Shown: positions 1-9,734, counted from the first letter of the stretch. The stretch is 64,000 nt of DNA from Pseudobutyrivibrio sp. YE44 (GCF_900104335.1 NZ_FMXT01000011.1:18323-82322), one strand, 5' to 3'. The notes: a model not told the origin generated them from the letters alone. Numbers and translations are program-made.

Positions 1-53
1 AATAGGGGTAGGCTTTGTGAGGGCGAAGCGGGTTTAGAGTAGGAGTATAAGTG

Positions 54-725
54 ATGAGTGAAGTAAAAGTAATTGAGATTGGAGAGAGCGTATTTGCTGA
101 AAACGAGCAGGCTGCTGAGAATATACGTGCTCAGATGAAGGCTCAGGGGACATTCTTTTTGAATGTAATGTCGGGGCCAGGTTCAGGAAAGACAACGACG
201 CTTTCTGCAATTATTAACAGAATGAAGGATAGATACAAAATCGGTGAGATGGATGTAGATATCGAGACTAGTATTGATGCCCAGAGGGTGGCTGATGCCA
301 CAGGGGTACAGTCAATCCAGATTCATAATATGGGGTTGTGCCATATTGATGCGGATATGACAAGTCGTGCGCTTATGGAGTATGACACTAAGGATTTTGA
401 TCTGTTGATTCTTGAGAATATTGGTAATCTTGTTTGTCCGGCGGAGTTCGATGTTGGAGCAAATAAGAACCTGATGTTGCTTTCTGTGCCAGAGGGGGAT
501 GATAAACCTTTGAAGTATCCTCTCATGTTCGAGATAAGCGACGTGGTGCTTATTAATAAGATAGATACCTTGGAGTATTTCGATTTTAGTAAGGAAAAGG
601 TTACTGAGCGTATTTTGAAGCTAAACCCAAATGCAAAGATCTTCTTTGTTAGCGGAAAGACTGGAGAGGGCTTGGACGATGTTATTGCTTGGTTAGAGCA
701 GGAAATTGCTGAGGCGAAAAAATAA
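54..725 (+). CDS. hypB: HypB, hydrogenase nickel-insertion GTPase (copy 1)
   Basis: GTPase that delivers nickel, with HypA, to the [NiFe]-hydrogenase large-subunit precursor in the cytoplasm. The Walker A motif GPGSGKTTT lies near residue 42, and the G-domain metal-site pair Cys-His appears in GLCHIDADM. The N-terminal His-rich stretch and CxxCGC nickel motif of E. coli HypB are absent, as in many Firmicutes. 223 residues, normal for the short form. An in-frame GTG lies at 51, but AGGAG at 41-45 is spaced better for the ATG at 54. It precedes the ech operon, from which a terminator separates it. A second, clearly related copy lies at 27854. Confidence 0.95.
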   Translation: MSEVKVIEIGESVFAENEQAAENIRAQMKAQGTFFLNVMSGPGSGKTTTLSAIINRMKDRYKIGEMDVDIETSIDAQRVADATGVQSIQIHNMGLCHIDADMTSRALMEYDTKDFDLLILENIGNLVCPAEFDVGANKNLMLLSVPEGDDKPLKYPLMFEISDVVLINKIDTLEYFDFSKEKVTERILKLNPNAKIFFVSGKTGEGLDDVIAWLEQEIAEAKK

Positions 726-731
726 TTATTT

Positions 732-767
732 AGGCTTGAGGACTGTGTGGTCCCCAAGCCTTTTTTA
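732..767 (+). terminator. Intrinsic terminator after hypB
   Basis: GC-rich stem AGGCTTG...CAAGCCT with inner GGAC/GTCC pairing, followed by a run of six T. It separates hypB from the ech operon. Confidence 0.85.
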
Positions 768-854
768 TATAGAGCTTGAGAGCTAGCGTAATCATAGGTG
801 GTTGTGCACAATTACTGTAAAAAAGCAATTTTTAGGATAACATTATGGTAAAAG

Positions 855-865
855 TGTGGTATAGT
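855..865 (+). promoter_or_regulatory. Putative extended -10 promoter of the ech operon
   Basis: TGTGGTATAGT is an extended -10 element (TGnTATAnT). The same TGTGnTAnAnT form occurs before cysE (14588), the CheY-like gene (19221) and the rubrerythrin (26778). No good -35 hexamer is seen at the right distance, as expected of extended -10 promoters. It lies 73 bp upstream of the first ech gene. Confidence 0.5.
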
Positions 866-937
866 AATTATGTTGTCTCTTGGGGGTAAAGGGGCAACGG
901 AGAGGGATTTTTTATAATGTAATAGGAGGGAGTAATA

Positions 938-2878
938 ATGGAAGTATTAGTGACAGCATTGATTTGCTTTCCATTTCTCTGGGCGATATTGCCTGCCGTG
1001 ATTCATAATTCGAAGCGCAGGGCATTTACCGTCTATCTAGGCTGCGGAATCGTTATGGTTCTTTCAGTCTTCACTGCGATTCAGTGGTATTTGGCAGGGG
1101 GCCAGACACTGGATTTTCGTCTACCATATCAGGAAGCATTTGGAGAAATCTTCTTGTGGGGCGATATTTTCTTAATGTGTTTTATCACATATCTTTCATA
1201 CAAACATAATAGATTAATAATCGCATTCCTTTCGATTATATCTACTGTGGTACCTACAATTTTAGAAAAGTTTGGACCAGAGCTTCCAGCGGGACCAACA
1301 ATGCGTTTTGACTGGCTCACCTTCATTATGGTTCTGATTATTGGTGTTGTAGGTTCACTTATTGGAGTTTATGCAGTTGGTTATATGCATGGCTTTCACA
1401 TTCATCATCACAAGGAAGTTACTGATAGAAGAAGCTTCTTCCTTTCAATGATATTTGTGTTCTTCGGAGCAATGTTTGGTCTGGTTACATCTGCAAATCT
1501 TCTAGGATTATATTTCTTCTGGGAAATTACATCTGTTACATCTTTCCTTTTAATAGGATATACCCGCACAGATGAAGCAATTAATAATTCTTTCAAGGCT
1601 TTATGGATGAACTTACTTGGTGGCTGCGGTCTTGCAGTGGCTATTTCTGTTGGAATTATCTATTTCAACACAGCAAATCTTTACACTTTGATTGCTGCAG
1701 CAGTAAAGACACCAACCAAAATGCTTTGTTTGCTACCAATAGCAATGCTAGCTTTTGCAGCACTTACCAAGTCAGCCCAGTTCCCATTTTCTGGATGGCT
1801 CCTTGGTGCCATGGTTGCGCCAACACCTTCATCAGCACTTCTTCATAGTGCAACAATGGTAAAGGCTGGTGTTTATATGCTTATTAGACTTTCACCAGCG
1901 ATGGCAGATAACTATGTAGGAAACATGGTTGCGTTGATAGGAGGATTTACCTTTGTGGCAGCATCCTGCTTCGCAATTACGGTATCAGATGGAAAAAAAG
2001 TTTTGGCTTATTCGACTATTTCAAACCTTGGACTTATAGTTGCATGTACTGGTTGTGGTTATGAGGAAACCATTTGGGCTGCAGTATTCCTTGTAATTTT
2101 CCATGCTGTTTCAAAGTCAATGCTTTTCCAGTGTGTAGGTGCTATTGAAACAACAATTGGAAGCCGTGATGTGGAGGATATGCAGGGCTTGATGAGCATC
2201 TTCCCTAAGCTAGCCTTCATCCTTATGGTGGGTATTGCAGGAATGTTCCTTGCTCCATTTGGAATGCTTATTTCAAAGTGGGCAGCGCTCAAGGCATTCA
2301 TCGACACAAGCTCAGTTTATGTTTCCACACTGATGGTTATGTTCATTTGCTTTGGTTCGGCTACAACAATGTTTTACTGGACAAAGTGGATGTCGAAAAT
2401 CCTTGGAGCGTCAAAAAGGGAAAAATCCAGAGATCTTACAAAGAAGAATGAGTATATTTCAATGTTCTTCCATGCTTTTATGATGATTTCTCTTATACTT
2501 GGTTTCCCATGGCTTTCAGAGCATGTGCTTAAGCCTCTTTCAAATGATATGTTTGGCGTGGTTAAGCAGGTTATTTCCTATGAAAACATGGTAATTATGA
2601 TTGTTCTTCTTTGCGGCGTATTCGTAATTCCGTTTATCAATTATCTTTTGACAAAGGGCCAGAAGGGCAAGAAGGTCATAACATATATGGGCGGTGCAAA
2701 TGCAGGAGATAACTTCAATTTTGTATCCGCAACAGGAGACCCAAGAGAGATGGATATTTCCAATTTCTATATGGAAGATTTGATGGGTGAAAAGAAATTA
2801 TTCACTCCAGCAATTCTTATTTCATCCTTCATAATTGTTGTTTACCTAATTATCGTAGTGGGAGGTGCTTTACAATGA
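938..2878 (+). CDS. echA: EchA-like ion-translocating membrane subunit (NuoL family)
   Basis: Large integral membrane subunit of the energy-converting hydrogenase, homologous to the antiporter-like NuoL/MrpA subunits and expected to form the ion channel. Hydrophobic throughout, with well over ten membrane segments. The antiporter core is recognisable around residues 120-400, with conserved proline- and lysine-containing segments such as TKSAQFPFSGWL and PTPSSALLHSATMVKAG. 646 residues fits EchA. AGGAGGG lies about 7 bases before the ATG. It is the first gene of the six-gene ech operon and overlaps the next gene by 4 bp. Confidence 0.93.
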   Translation: MEVLVTALICFPFLWAILPAVIHNSKRRAFTVYLGCGIVMVLSVFTAIQWYLAGGQTLDFRLPYQEAFGEIFLWGDIFLMCFITYLSYKHNRLIIAFLSIISTVVPTILEKFGPELPAGPTMRFDWLTFIMVLIIGVVGSLIGVYAVGYMHGFHIHHHKEVTDRRSFFLSMIFVFFGAMFGLVTSANLLGLYFFWEITSVTSFLLIGYTRTDEAINNSFKALWMNLLGGCGLAVAISVGIIYFNTANLYTLIAAAVKTPTKMLCLLPIAMLAFAALTKSAQFPFSGWLLGAMVAPTPSSALLHSATMVKAGVYMLIRLSPAMADNYVGNMVALIGGFTFVAASCFAITVSDGKKVLAYSTISNLGLIVACTGCGYEETIWAAVFLVIFHAVSKSMLFQCVGAIETTIGSRDVEDMQGLMSIFPKLAFILMVGIAGMFLAPFGMLISKWAALKAFIDTSSVYVSTLMVMFICFGSATTMFYWTKWMSKILGASKREKSRDLTKKNEYISMFFHAFMMISLILGFPWLSEHVLKPLSNDMFGVVKQVISYENMVIMIVLLCGVFVIPFINYLLTKGQKGKKVITYMGGANAGDNFNFVSATGDPREMDISNFYMEDLMGEKKLFTPAILISSFIIVVYLIIVVGGALQ

Positions 2879-3753
2879 CAATTCAGACTAGAGTTTTATT
2901 TGCCGTCCTCTACGTGGTACTGACACCCTTTGTGATTGGATTATTAGATGGCTTCGACAGAAAGATTTCCGCAAGAATGCAGGGCCGAAGAGGCCCATCA
3001 GTGCTTCAGCCATTTTTTGATTTAAAGAAGTTATTTGAAAAAGAATTTTTGACAGCAAATAAGATGCAATTATTTTTAATTCGTTCTTATCTTTGCTTCA
3101 TCGTATTATCAGGAATTATTTTCTTTGCAGGCTTTGATTTATTGTTAGTTATTTTTTCACTTTCAACAGCTGCAATGTTTTTGATTCTTGCATCCACCGC
3201 GACACATTCACCCTTTGCATCACAGGGTACCTCACGAGAGCTTGTACAGATTATGGCGTGTGAGCCAATGGAGCTTCTCGTGGCAGTAGGTTTTTATCTT
3301 GCAACTAGCACTTTTACAGTGTCAGACATTGTTACAAAAAGTCCAGTTGCAAACATTAGATTTTTACCAGGATTTTTTGTAGGCTTTGTATTTATCCTGA
3401 CTATAAAGTTTAGAAAGTCACCATTTGATATTTCTACAAGCCATCATGCACATCAGGAGGTTATCAAGGGCGTTACCTCTGAAATGGTTGGTAAGGAATA
3501 CGCAATGGTAACAATTGCAGAATGGTATGAGAATGCTATTCTTCTTGGAATCGTAGGATTGTTCTTTGTCAGCAGCAATATCCTGACAGTAATTGGAGCA
3601 GTTATTGCCATACTTGTGGTATGGTTCCTTGAGATTCTCATCGACAACACATCAGCAAGAGTAAAATGGCAGCTTATGTTAAAGCTTGCATGGGGAACAA
3701 CAATAGTTGCAGCAGGCATGAATTTATTCTTGCTAGAGATAATTAGGGGGTAG
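2875..3753 (+). CDS. echB: EchB, membrane anchor subunit (NuoH family)
   Basis: Membrane subunit of Ech hydrogenase related to NuoH/HycD, which docks the hydrophilic arm and takes part in ion coupling. Several hydrophobic helices are seen. The NuoH-type loop GFDRKISARMQGRRGPS near residue 25 and a charged segment with KFRKSPFDIS near residue 180 match the conserved cytoplasmic loops of the family. 292 residues is typical. Its start overlaps the end of echA (ATGA), so translation is probably coupled; echC follows 3 bp later. Confidence 0.93.
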   Translation: MTIQTRVLFAVLYVVLTPFVIGLLDGFDRKISARMQGRRGPSVLQPFFDLKKLFEKEFLTANKMQLFLIRSYLCFIVLSGIIFFAGFDLLLVIFSLSTAAMFLILASTATHSPFASQGTSRELVQIMACEPMELLVAVGFYLATSTFTVSDIVTKSPVANIRFLPGFFVGFVFILTIKFRKSPFDISTSHHAHQEVIKGVTSEMVGKEYAMVTIAEWYENAILLGIVGLFFVSSNILTVIGAVIAILVVWFLEILIDNTSARVKWQLMLKLAWGTTIVAAGMNLFLLEIIRG

Positions 3754-3756
3754 GAC

Positions 3757-4197
3757 ATGGCTAAGATACATAAATCTCCATGGCTGCTTCATTATGACGG
3801 AAGCAGCTGCAATGGATGTGATATAGAGGTATTGGCATGCACAACGCCAGTGTACGATGTAGAGCGATTTGGTGTAATCAATACAGGCAATCCAATGCAT
3901 GCAGACATTTTTCTTATAACTGGAGGAATTAACTCCCAAAACGAAGCAGTGGTTAAGCAGATATACGACCAAATGCCTCAGCCAAAGGTGGTTATTGCAG
4001 TTGGAACCTGTGCGTGTACAGGAGGAATATTCAAGGAGTGCTACAACATAAAGGGTGGCGCAGACACAGTTATTCCTGTAGATATATACGTTCCTGGTTG
4101 TGCTGCTAGACCAGAGTCAATAATCGACGGTGTAGTAAAGGGAATTGGTCTTTTCAAGGAAAAGGCAGCAGCTCTGGCAGCTCAGAGTAAGGCTTAA
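3757..4197 (+). CDS. echC: EchC, small Fe-S subunit (NuoB family)
   Basis: Small hydrogenase subunit that carries the [4Fe-4S] cluster closest to the NiFe site. The cysteine set is complete: SSCNGCDIE near residue 15, GTCACTGG near residue 86 and VPGCAARPE near residue 115, as in NuoB and EchC. 146 residues is normal. It follows echB by 3 bp and precedes echD by about 50 bp, where a fresh GGAGG ribosome binding site is present. Confidence 0.94.
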   Translation: MAKIHKSPWLLHYDGSSCNGCDIEVLACTTPVYDVERFGVINTGNPMHADIFLITGGINSQNEAVVKQIYDQMPQPKVVIAVGTCACTGGIFKECYNIKGGADTVIPVDIYVPGCAARPESIIDGVVKGIGLFKEKAAALAAQSKA

Positions 4198-4246
4198 AGA
4201 TATAGGTTTCAATTTTTGTTGAGACCCAAGGAGGAAGATAATAGTT

Positions 4247-4621
4247 ATGCAGGAATTAAAGACAGACTTATTTTTAATAGATAAGGCAGAGCTTCTGAAT
4301 ATCATTATGGAAAAGAAAAATGCTCTTTGGAGACTTTGCCAGATTTGCTGTTCATATCCCAAGGCAGAGGACCATTTTGAAATCACCTACTCCTTTGCCA
4401 ATGGACAGGAATTAGCAAATTACAGATTGATTGCTGAAAGAGAGGAGGAGGTTCCTTCAATCTCTCGTGTTTACAAATCAGCAATCTACTACGAAAACGA
4501 AATGCATGAGCTTTGGGGCCTTCATGTTGAAAACATCAAGCAGGATTTCCATGACAAGCTATATCGTATAGACGTAGAGACACCATTCCTTGAAAAGGAG
4601 GAAAAGAACGATGGGGAATAG
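4247..4621 (+). CDS. echD: EchD, NuoC-like subunit
   Basis: Small hydrophilic subunit of Ech related to NuoC/HycE-N (30-kDa complex I subunit). The signature segment ENEMHELWGL near residue 85 corresponds to the conserved E-x-E-x-x-D/E-L-x-G region of this family. 124 residues, short as usual for EchD because the C-terminal arm of NuoC is missing. AAGGAGGA precedes the ATG. The last 11 bases overlap the start of echE. Confidence 0.88.
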   Translation: MQELKTDLFLIDKAELLNIIMEKKNALWRLCQICCSYPKAEDHFEITYSFANGQELANYRLIAEREEEVPSISRVYKSAIYYENEMHELWGLHVENIKQDFHDKLYRIDVETPFLEKEEKNDGE

Positions 4622-5690
4622 AAGTGTAGTACCATTTGGCCCACAGCATCCAGTTCTTCCAGAACCAGTTCATTTGGATTTGGTGCTGGAGGATGAGAAG
4701 GTTTTGGCGGCAATACCATCAATAGGATTTGTACATAGAGGACTAGAAAGCCTTACTAGCAAAAAAGATTTCAACGAGATGGTGTATGTTGCGGAACGTA
4801 TATGCGGTATATGCTCCTTTATGCATGGCATGTCATATTGCATGGCTTTGGAGGATATTATGAACGTAGAAGTCCCACGACGTGCTGATTATCTCAGAAC
4901 TATTTGGGGTGAGATGAGTAGACTTCACAGCCACTTGCTTTGGCTAGGTCTATTGGCAGATGGATTTGGATTTGAATCATTGTTTATGCACTCATGGAGA
5001 CTTCGCGAAAAGATTCTTGATATGTTTGAGGCCTCTACAGGTGGACGAGTTATCTTTTCTGTAAACACTATCGGTGGTGTATTAAAGGATATGCCAGCAG
5101 ATATGCTAAAGGATTTTGTCCGCCAGCTTGATGAAATGGAAAAGGAAATCCGAGAGACTACAGCCATCTTCTTAGATGACTACACAGTAAAGAGTCGTCT
5201 TGTGGATATAGGTATAATTAGTGGAGAGGATGCAATCAGAAGAGGTGCAGTTGGTCCTATGATGCGTGCGTCAGGAATCAATGTTGATATGAGAAAGAAC
5301 GGCTATGGCGCCTACAACGATATTGACTTTGAGGTGATTACCTCTAATAAGTGTGATTCCTATGCAAGATGTGAGGTGCGAATCGGAGAGATTTTCCAGT
5401 CTATTGATATTATTCGACAATGTGTAGCAAAGATACCTGATACGGAGATTAATACAAAGGTTACGGGAATGCCTAATGGGGAATCTATTATAAGAGTGGA
5501 GCAGCCACGAGGGGAGGCCTTCTATCACGTGCGAGCAAACGGAACAAAATTCTTGGATCGCTTCCGTGTACGAACACCTACCTTCGCCAACATCCCAGCC
5601 CTAGCTCAAACCCTCCAGGGCTGCCAATACAGCGACGTACCATTACTCGTCTTAACTATAGACCCATGTATTAGCTGTACAGAGCGTTAA
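4611..5690 (+). CDS. echE: EchE, [NiFe] catalytic large subunit (NuoD family)
   Basis: Catalytic subunit that binds the NiFe(CN)2CO centre. Both nickel-ligand CxxC pairs are present: RICGICSFMH near residue 63 and DPCISCTER at the very C-terminus. The protein stops 5 residues after the last CxxC, so there is little or no cleavable tail, and HycI-type protease processing may not be needed; no such protease is seen here. An in-frame TTG lies at 4590, but AGGAGG at 4596-4601 fits the ATG at 4611, giving 359 residues. A long hairpin separates it from echF. Confidence 0.95.
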   Translation: MGNRSVVPFGPQHPVLPEPVHLDLVLEDEKVLAAIPSIGFVHRGLESLTSKKDFNEMVYVAERICGICSFMHGMSYCMALEDIMNVEVPRRADYLRTIWGEMSRLHSHLLWLGLLADGFGFESLFMHSWRLREKILDMFEASTGGRVIFSVNTIGGVLKDMPADMLKDFVRQLDEMEKEIRETTAIFLDDYTVKSRLVDIGIISGEDAIRRGAVGPMMRASGINVDMRKNGYGAYNDIDFEVITSNKCDSYARCEVRIGEIFQSIDIIRQCVAKIPDTEINTKVTGMPNGESIIRVEQPRGEAFYHVRANGTKFLDRFRVRTPTFANIPALAQTLQGCQYSDVPLLVLTIDPCISCTER

Positions 5691-5730
5691 CAATGTTGCT
5701 AATAAGTATTTTTTATTATTTCAATAAACT

Positions 5731-5820
5731 AGCTGGTAGCTAACAATTTCTACTGCTATTTTTGAGAGTATAGTGAAAACGATGAAAAAATAGTAGTAGG
5801 AATTGTTAGTGTAACCAGCG
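5731..5820. repeat. Long imperfect palindrome between echE and echF
   Basis: Left arm 5731-5764 and right arm 5784-5820 pair over about 30 bp. The best part pairs TAACAATTTCTACTGCTATT with the complement of the TAGTAGTAGGAATTGTTA arm, and the stem extends outward through GCTGGT/ACCAGC. The loop is about 20 bases. It lies inside an operon, so it is a transcript hairpin rather than a plain terminator (no clean U-tract after the stem). It shares TAACAAT, CTACTGC and ATTGTTAnTGTA pieces with the hypD-hypE repeat. Confidence 0.85.
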
Positions 5821-5838
5821 GAATTTATGGAGAAGATT

Positions 5839-6234
5839 ATGGGACAGTTTTTACCATTTAGTAAGCAAGTACTCAAGAATCTATTTTCTGAGCCAGCCAC
5901 AACTCAATACCCATTTGTACCACGTGAGTACCCTGAGCGTACAAGAGGTCATGTGGATATTGACAAAGACAGCTGTATTTTGTGTGGTATGTGTATGCGC
6001 AGCTGCCCACCAGGGGCAATCAAGGTGGATAGAGCAGGCAAGACCTGGAGTATAAATCGCTTTGATTGTATTCAGTGTGGATACTGCACCGAAAAATGCC
6101 CAAAGAAGTGCTTGAGTATTACACCGGGCTATCAAGAGCCTGGTCCAGAAAAATTCGTATATATGGTGGAGGTTCCTTACGAACCCCCAAAACCTGCGGC
6201 AAAACCCGCGACCCCTACACCGTCACAATCGTAG
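5839..6234 (+). CDS. echF: EchF, 2x[4Fe-4S] ferredoxin-type subunit (NuoI family)
   Basis: Polyferredoxin subunit that passes electrons from ferredoxin to EchC. Two complete 4Fe-4S motifs are seen, CILCGMCMRSCPPG and CIQCGYCTEKCPKK. The C-terminus is proline/alanine-rich (KPAAKPATPTPSQS). An upstream in-frame ATG at 5827 is possible, but GGAGA at 5829-5833 is spaced for the ATG at 5839, giving 131 residues. It is the last ech gene and is separated from echE by a long palindrome. Confidence 0.93.
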   Translation: MGQFLPFSKQVLKNLFSEPATTQYPFVPREYPERTRGHVDIDKDSCILCGMCMRSCPPGAIKVDRAGKTWSINRFDCIQCGYCTEKCPKKCLSITPGYQEPGPEKFVYMVEVPYEPPKPAAKPATPTPSQS

Positions 6235-6242
6235 GATAAAAA

Positions 6243-6400
6243 GCATAAAATAAGCCTATTACTATACCCAGAATCTTAAGTGAGCTAGTAGGCATCAAGC
6301 TCTTAGATTTCTCAAGTGAAGCTTTCTATAGCTGAACGGAGAAATACTAAGGCTTGTAGCCGTAACTAGCGGAGTATGGTAATAGGCTCTTAGTTTATGC
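6243..6400. repeat. Nested palindromic repeat at the 3' ends of echF and the GGDEF/EAL gene
   Basis: Outer arms 6243-6267 and 6374-6400 pair through GCATAAA..TAAGCCTATTACTATAC and its complement. Middle arms pair GCTAGT..CAAGC..TTAG with CTAAGGCTTG..ACTAGC, and an inner arm pairs ATTTCTC with GAGAAAT. It sits between convergent genes and contains the stop codon of the minus-strand gene, so it probably ends transcription both ways. Its core 6298-6356 matches, in reverse orientation, the repeat core at 31456-31517. Confidence 0.85.
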
Positions 6401-9400
6401 GTATACTTTAGTTTTTAGGGCTTTTTTATCGTAATACATTTCTTTGTCGGCCTTGTCAAAGACATCTGATACGCGTCTTTCTCCATCGTATCTTGCGTAT
6501 CCAGAGGCTATAACAACTTGCCCTTTGCGCTGATTCTCAAGAACTTTTTCTCTAAAGGAAGCCATAAGCTCATTTAGCTTGTTGTAATCAGAGCCTTGAG
6601 CAATAGCTACAAACTCATCGCCACCTATTCTAAATACAGGGCTGTGTTGGAATTGCTTACATATGAGCATACAACCTTCTTTAATGTATCGATCGCCCTC
6701 ATGGTGACCAAGAGTATCGTTTATTTCCTTCAGACCATTTAAGTCGAATACTATTATTGCAAAATCGGTATTCGTCTTTTCTTCTATTAGGATGTTTAAC
6801 TTCGCTTCAGCATCAATATAGGCATGCTTATTCTTCACACCTGTTAATGGATCGGAGTTAGCAGCTTTACTCATCTCTGCAAGATTCTTGTGGTAGCTTT
6901 GTTCTTTTCTAACTTGAGAATCAATATCCACAAGACCGAGAATGAGCTGAGGGCCTAGCTCCTCATTAAGGACCGTTGCCTTTATGCAGGTGTATCTTGG
7001 GCTTCCTTCGTATATTAATCTAAGGTTAAGCGAGAAAATACCTTCTGTCTTAATAGCTTCAAGAACATTTTCTTTAGTAAATAGTGTCAGGAAGTTCTCG
7101 ATGTCGTCAATGAAAACATTCTTTAAGGACTTTATTCGGAAGTATTCATAGAAGTCGTCACCCTCATTCTCATGACCTAAATATTTGTAATCATCTGCTA
7201 GGACATAGCGGATATAGTGGTCAGTTTCAATATCCACTGCAAATATACAAATGAAATCTCCAGTAAGAGAGGTAACTCTAGAATAGGTTTGTCTTTCCTG
7301 TTTAATTCTTTCTAACTCATCTTTGTGTCTAAGCTCTAAGTCATTGTCCAGGTATCCAAGTATAACAACGGAAAGTGCTACAGCACCGGTTTCAGGATTG
7401 CTAGCAACCTTTCTTATGAAAAGATGAACTACATCATTTTTGGTTCCTCTTATGTCTACAATTACAGGTTTACCATCCTCTTTGCACTTTATAACAGCAT
7501 TGAAGAAGTTTATATCGTTAGTACCTTTTAGATACCCATCGGTATTGCTAACAAAGGAAGGATAATAATTCTTTATAAATTGTTTGTAGGACTTGTTGCT
7601 CTTTAAGAGGCTTATTTCATCATCTACAACTTCTACGATAAGCATTGGCATTGTGTCAAAGAAACCGTTATAATTATCATCCCCATCAGATAAAGAGAAG
7701 GAAAAATCGTATAAATCCATATTTCCGATGGTGGAATAATATTCTGCCTCGTTAGGATTTTCAAAGGCAAACTTGGCACCTTTTTTGTAAATATCAATAA
7801 TTACAGAAAATGGTAAAGCCTCACTATAGTAGAAGCCTTGAAGCAGTGTACATCCAACCTCATTGAGGAAGTCGATGGATCTATCTGTTTCAACGCCTTC
7901 TGCGACAGTTTCACTACCGAGACCTTTTGCAATTCTAATCAACTCTGAAACAATAATTCTACTATCTTCACTATGATCAAGCTGATCAATATAGGATTTG
8001 TCTAGTTTGATTACATCAAAGTGGATTTTTTGTAGCAAGTCAGGAGAGGAATAGCCGCTTCCAAAATCATCAAGCCATACGCTGAAACCTAACTCTCTGA
8101 ACCTATTAACCTGAGTAAGCATAAACTCAGTATCATCCATAATGACACTCTCGGTTAATTCGATGGCAATATTGCTTCTGTCTACACCTGACTCATCCAC
8201 AAGCTTTCTTATTTCCTCTACAATATCGCAGGAATAGAAATCAGTACGAGATAAATTGATGGAATTTGGCACAACACCAAAGCCGTACTTCTCTTGATTT
8301 TTTATTTTGATAATAACCTGTTTAGCTACATATAAATCCAGCTTGTAGGCAATTTTAGCATCCTCAAGAATAGGAATAAAATCATTTGGTTCGATTAATC
8401 CTTTTTCAGGGTCATACCATCTAACAAGGGCTTCCTCGTTACATACTTTGCTATTTGAGGTACGCACAATCGGCTGATAACAAACCTTTATCCAACCATC
8501 CGACATTGCTTTATCTATATTTTCAAAAATGTAGCGTCTATCCTCAAATCGTTTGAGCATAGCTTCGTCGAAATACGCAATTGTGGACTCAAAGATATTG
8601 CCACAGCTGTCACAGGCAATCTTGGCTCTGTCTGTTGCAGTTGCAGGTCCAACAAGGCCATATTTTGTATCATAAATACCAATTCGTACAGGTAAATTCT
8701 GTCCCCCGTTAATGTGTTTGAAATCTTCTAAAAGTTGCTCAAGCAACCTTTGTGAACCATACTTTTCTGTATAGCAGGCAAAATGGTCTGAGGTTGTTCT
8801 ACAGCAATGGTAGTTACCAAAGGTTCTTGACAGAAGGTGGGCTACTTCTTTAATGAGCGCGTCGCCAGCAGTATAACCATAGCGCTGGTTATAGGCCTGC
8901 ATGCCGTTTAGATTTAAGAAGATCATCAATAACTCGTGCCCCTCACTGATTGCTTCCTCTCTATAGGCTTCTGCCAATTCAAAGAAGTAGTTCATATCTG
9001 GAAGGCCTGTTAAATAATCATAGCTTAAATTGCCCATGCCCTTTTTGTTTTGAAAGCTTTTATTGTGAATAAGATTGAAACCTAAGGCAATGTCGCTGTT
9101 ATCTGTATTGTAAACTCCTTCGTTTACATAATTGATTACAGCAAGCTTGGTGCCGTCTTCTTTAATTACATGTGTGCCTATTGCGTGGACAATAATATAA
9201 TCCTCACCTTTTTTCTGGCGATAAATAACGTCATATTCTTCATCTTTAGATGCGAAACGTACAGCAGCGTCAGCCATCTCAGCTATATCATCTGGATGAA
9301 CATATCTGTACATGTCCTTATTCATAAACTCATAGGTTTCCTCAAGGGTATCAAGACCAATAAGCTCTCTAAAGCCATTGGACAGAGCAATAGTAACTAC

Positions 9401-9490
9401 CCGCTTATTAATAAACTGGTAGACACCCAAAGGTATACTGATATTTTCAATTAGTTTTAATTCACTGGCGTTATACTTGTATTTTTTCAT
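6395..9490 (-). CDS. PAS/GGDEF/EAL multidomain c-di-GMP protein
   Basis: Cytoplasmic c-di-GMP turnover protein of 1031 residues. Order: N-terminal PAS-like region; a first GGDEF domain whose active-site loop reads TSDHF near residue 234, so it is degenerate; an EAL domain with EALVRW (about 352) and DDFGSGYSS, which looks competent for phosphodiesterase activity; a second PAS-like region; and a C-terminal GGDEF domain with intact RIGGDEF (about 958). A domain of each opposing activity in one chain suggests a switchable enzyme. No membrane segment is seen. The start is placed at ATG 9490, preceded by AAGGG, rather than the TTG at 9523. It is convergent with echF. Confidence 0.92.
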   Translation of the reverse strand: MKKYKYNASELKLIENISIPLGVYQFINKRVVTIALSNGFRELIGLDTLEETYEFMNKDMYRYVHPDDIAEMADAAVRFASKDEEYDVIYRQKKGEDYIIVHAIGTHVIKEDGTKLAVINYVNEGVYNTDNSDIALGFNLIHNKSFQNKKGMGNLSYDYLTGLPDMNYFFELAEAYREEAISEGHELLMIFLNLNGMQAYNQRYGYTAGDALIKEVAHLLSRTFGNYHCCRTTSDHFACYTEKYGSQRLLEQLLEDFKHINGGQNLPVRIGIYDTKYGLVGPATATDRAKIACDSCGNIFESTIAYFDEAMLKRFEDRRYIFENIDKAMSDGWIKVCYQPIVRTSNSKVCNEEALVRWYDPEKGLIEPNDFIPILEDAKIAYKLDLYVAKQVIIKIKNQEKYGFGVVPNSINLSRTDFYSCDIVEEIRKLVDESGVDRSNIAIELTESVIMDDTEFMLTQVNRFRELGFSVWLDDFGSGYSSPDLLQKIHFDVIKLDKSYIDQLDHSEDSRIIVSELIRIAKGLGSETVAEGVETDRSIDFLNEVGCTLLQGFYYSEALPFSVIIDIYKKGAKFAFENPNEAEYYSTIGNMDLYDFSFSLSDGDDNYNGFFDTMPMLIVEVVDDEISLLKSNKSYKQFIKNYYPSFVSNTDGYLKGTNDINFFNAVIKCKEDGKPVIVDIRGTKNDVVHLFIRKVASNPETGAVALSVVILGYLDNDLELRHKDELERIKQERQTYSRVTSLTGDFICIFAVDIETDHYIRYVLADDYKYLGHENEGDDFYEYFRIKSLKNVFIDDIENFLTLFTKENVLEAIKTEGIFSLNLRLIYEGSPRYTCIKATVLNEELGPQLILGLVDIDSQVRKEQSYHKNLAEMSKAANSDPLTGVKNKHAYIDAEAKLNILIEEKTNTDFAIIVFDLNGLKEINDTLGHHEGDRYIKEGCMLICKQFQHSPVFRIGGDEFVAIAQGSDYNKLNELMASFREKVLENQRKGQVVIASGYARYDGERRVSDVFDKADKEMYYDKKALKTKVYA

Positions 9491-9734
9491 GTTGTAAATC
9501 CCTTCATAGGCATTTGGATACAACTTTCACAACATACATCAAAATTATATCAAGTCAATCTTTATAAATGTTGATTTTGCATTAATGTTCAAAGAATGTT
9601 ACGAGAATGTTCAAACTTTATTTTTGAATAATTATTTAAACGTCCACGGGAGTAATATGATAGAATTATGTAATGAAATGAATAATATAATCTTAAATGA
9701 GATGTATAAATAAACGGGATTAGGGAATAATGTA

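Noticed and set aside
323..811. 162-codon reverse-strand ORF over hypB
   Set aside because: Antisense shadow of hypB; includes the terminator and has no ribosome binding site.
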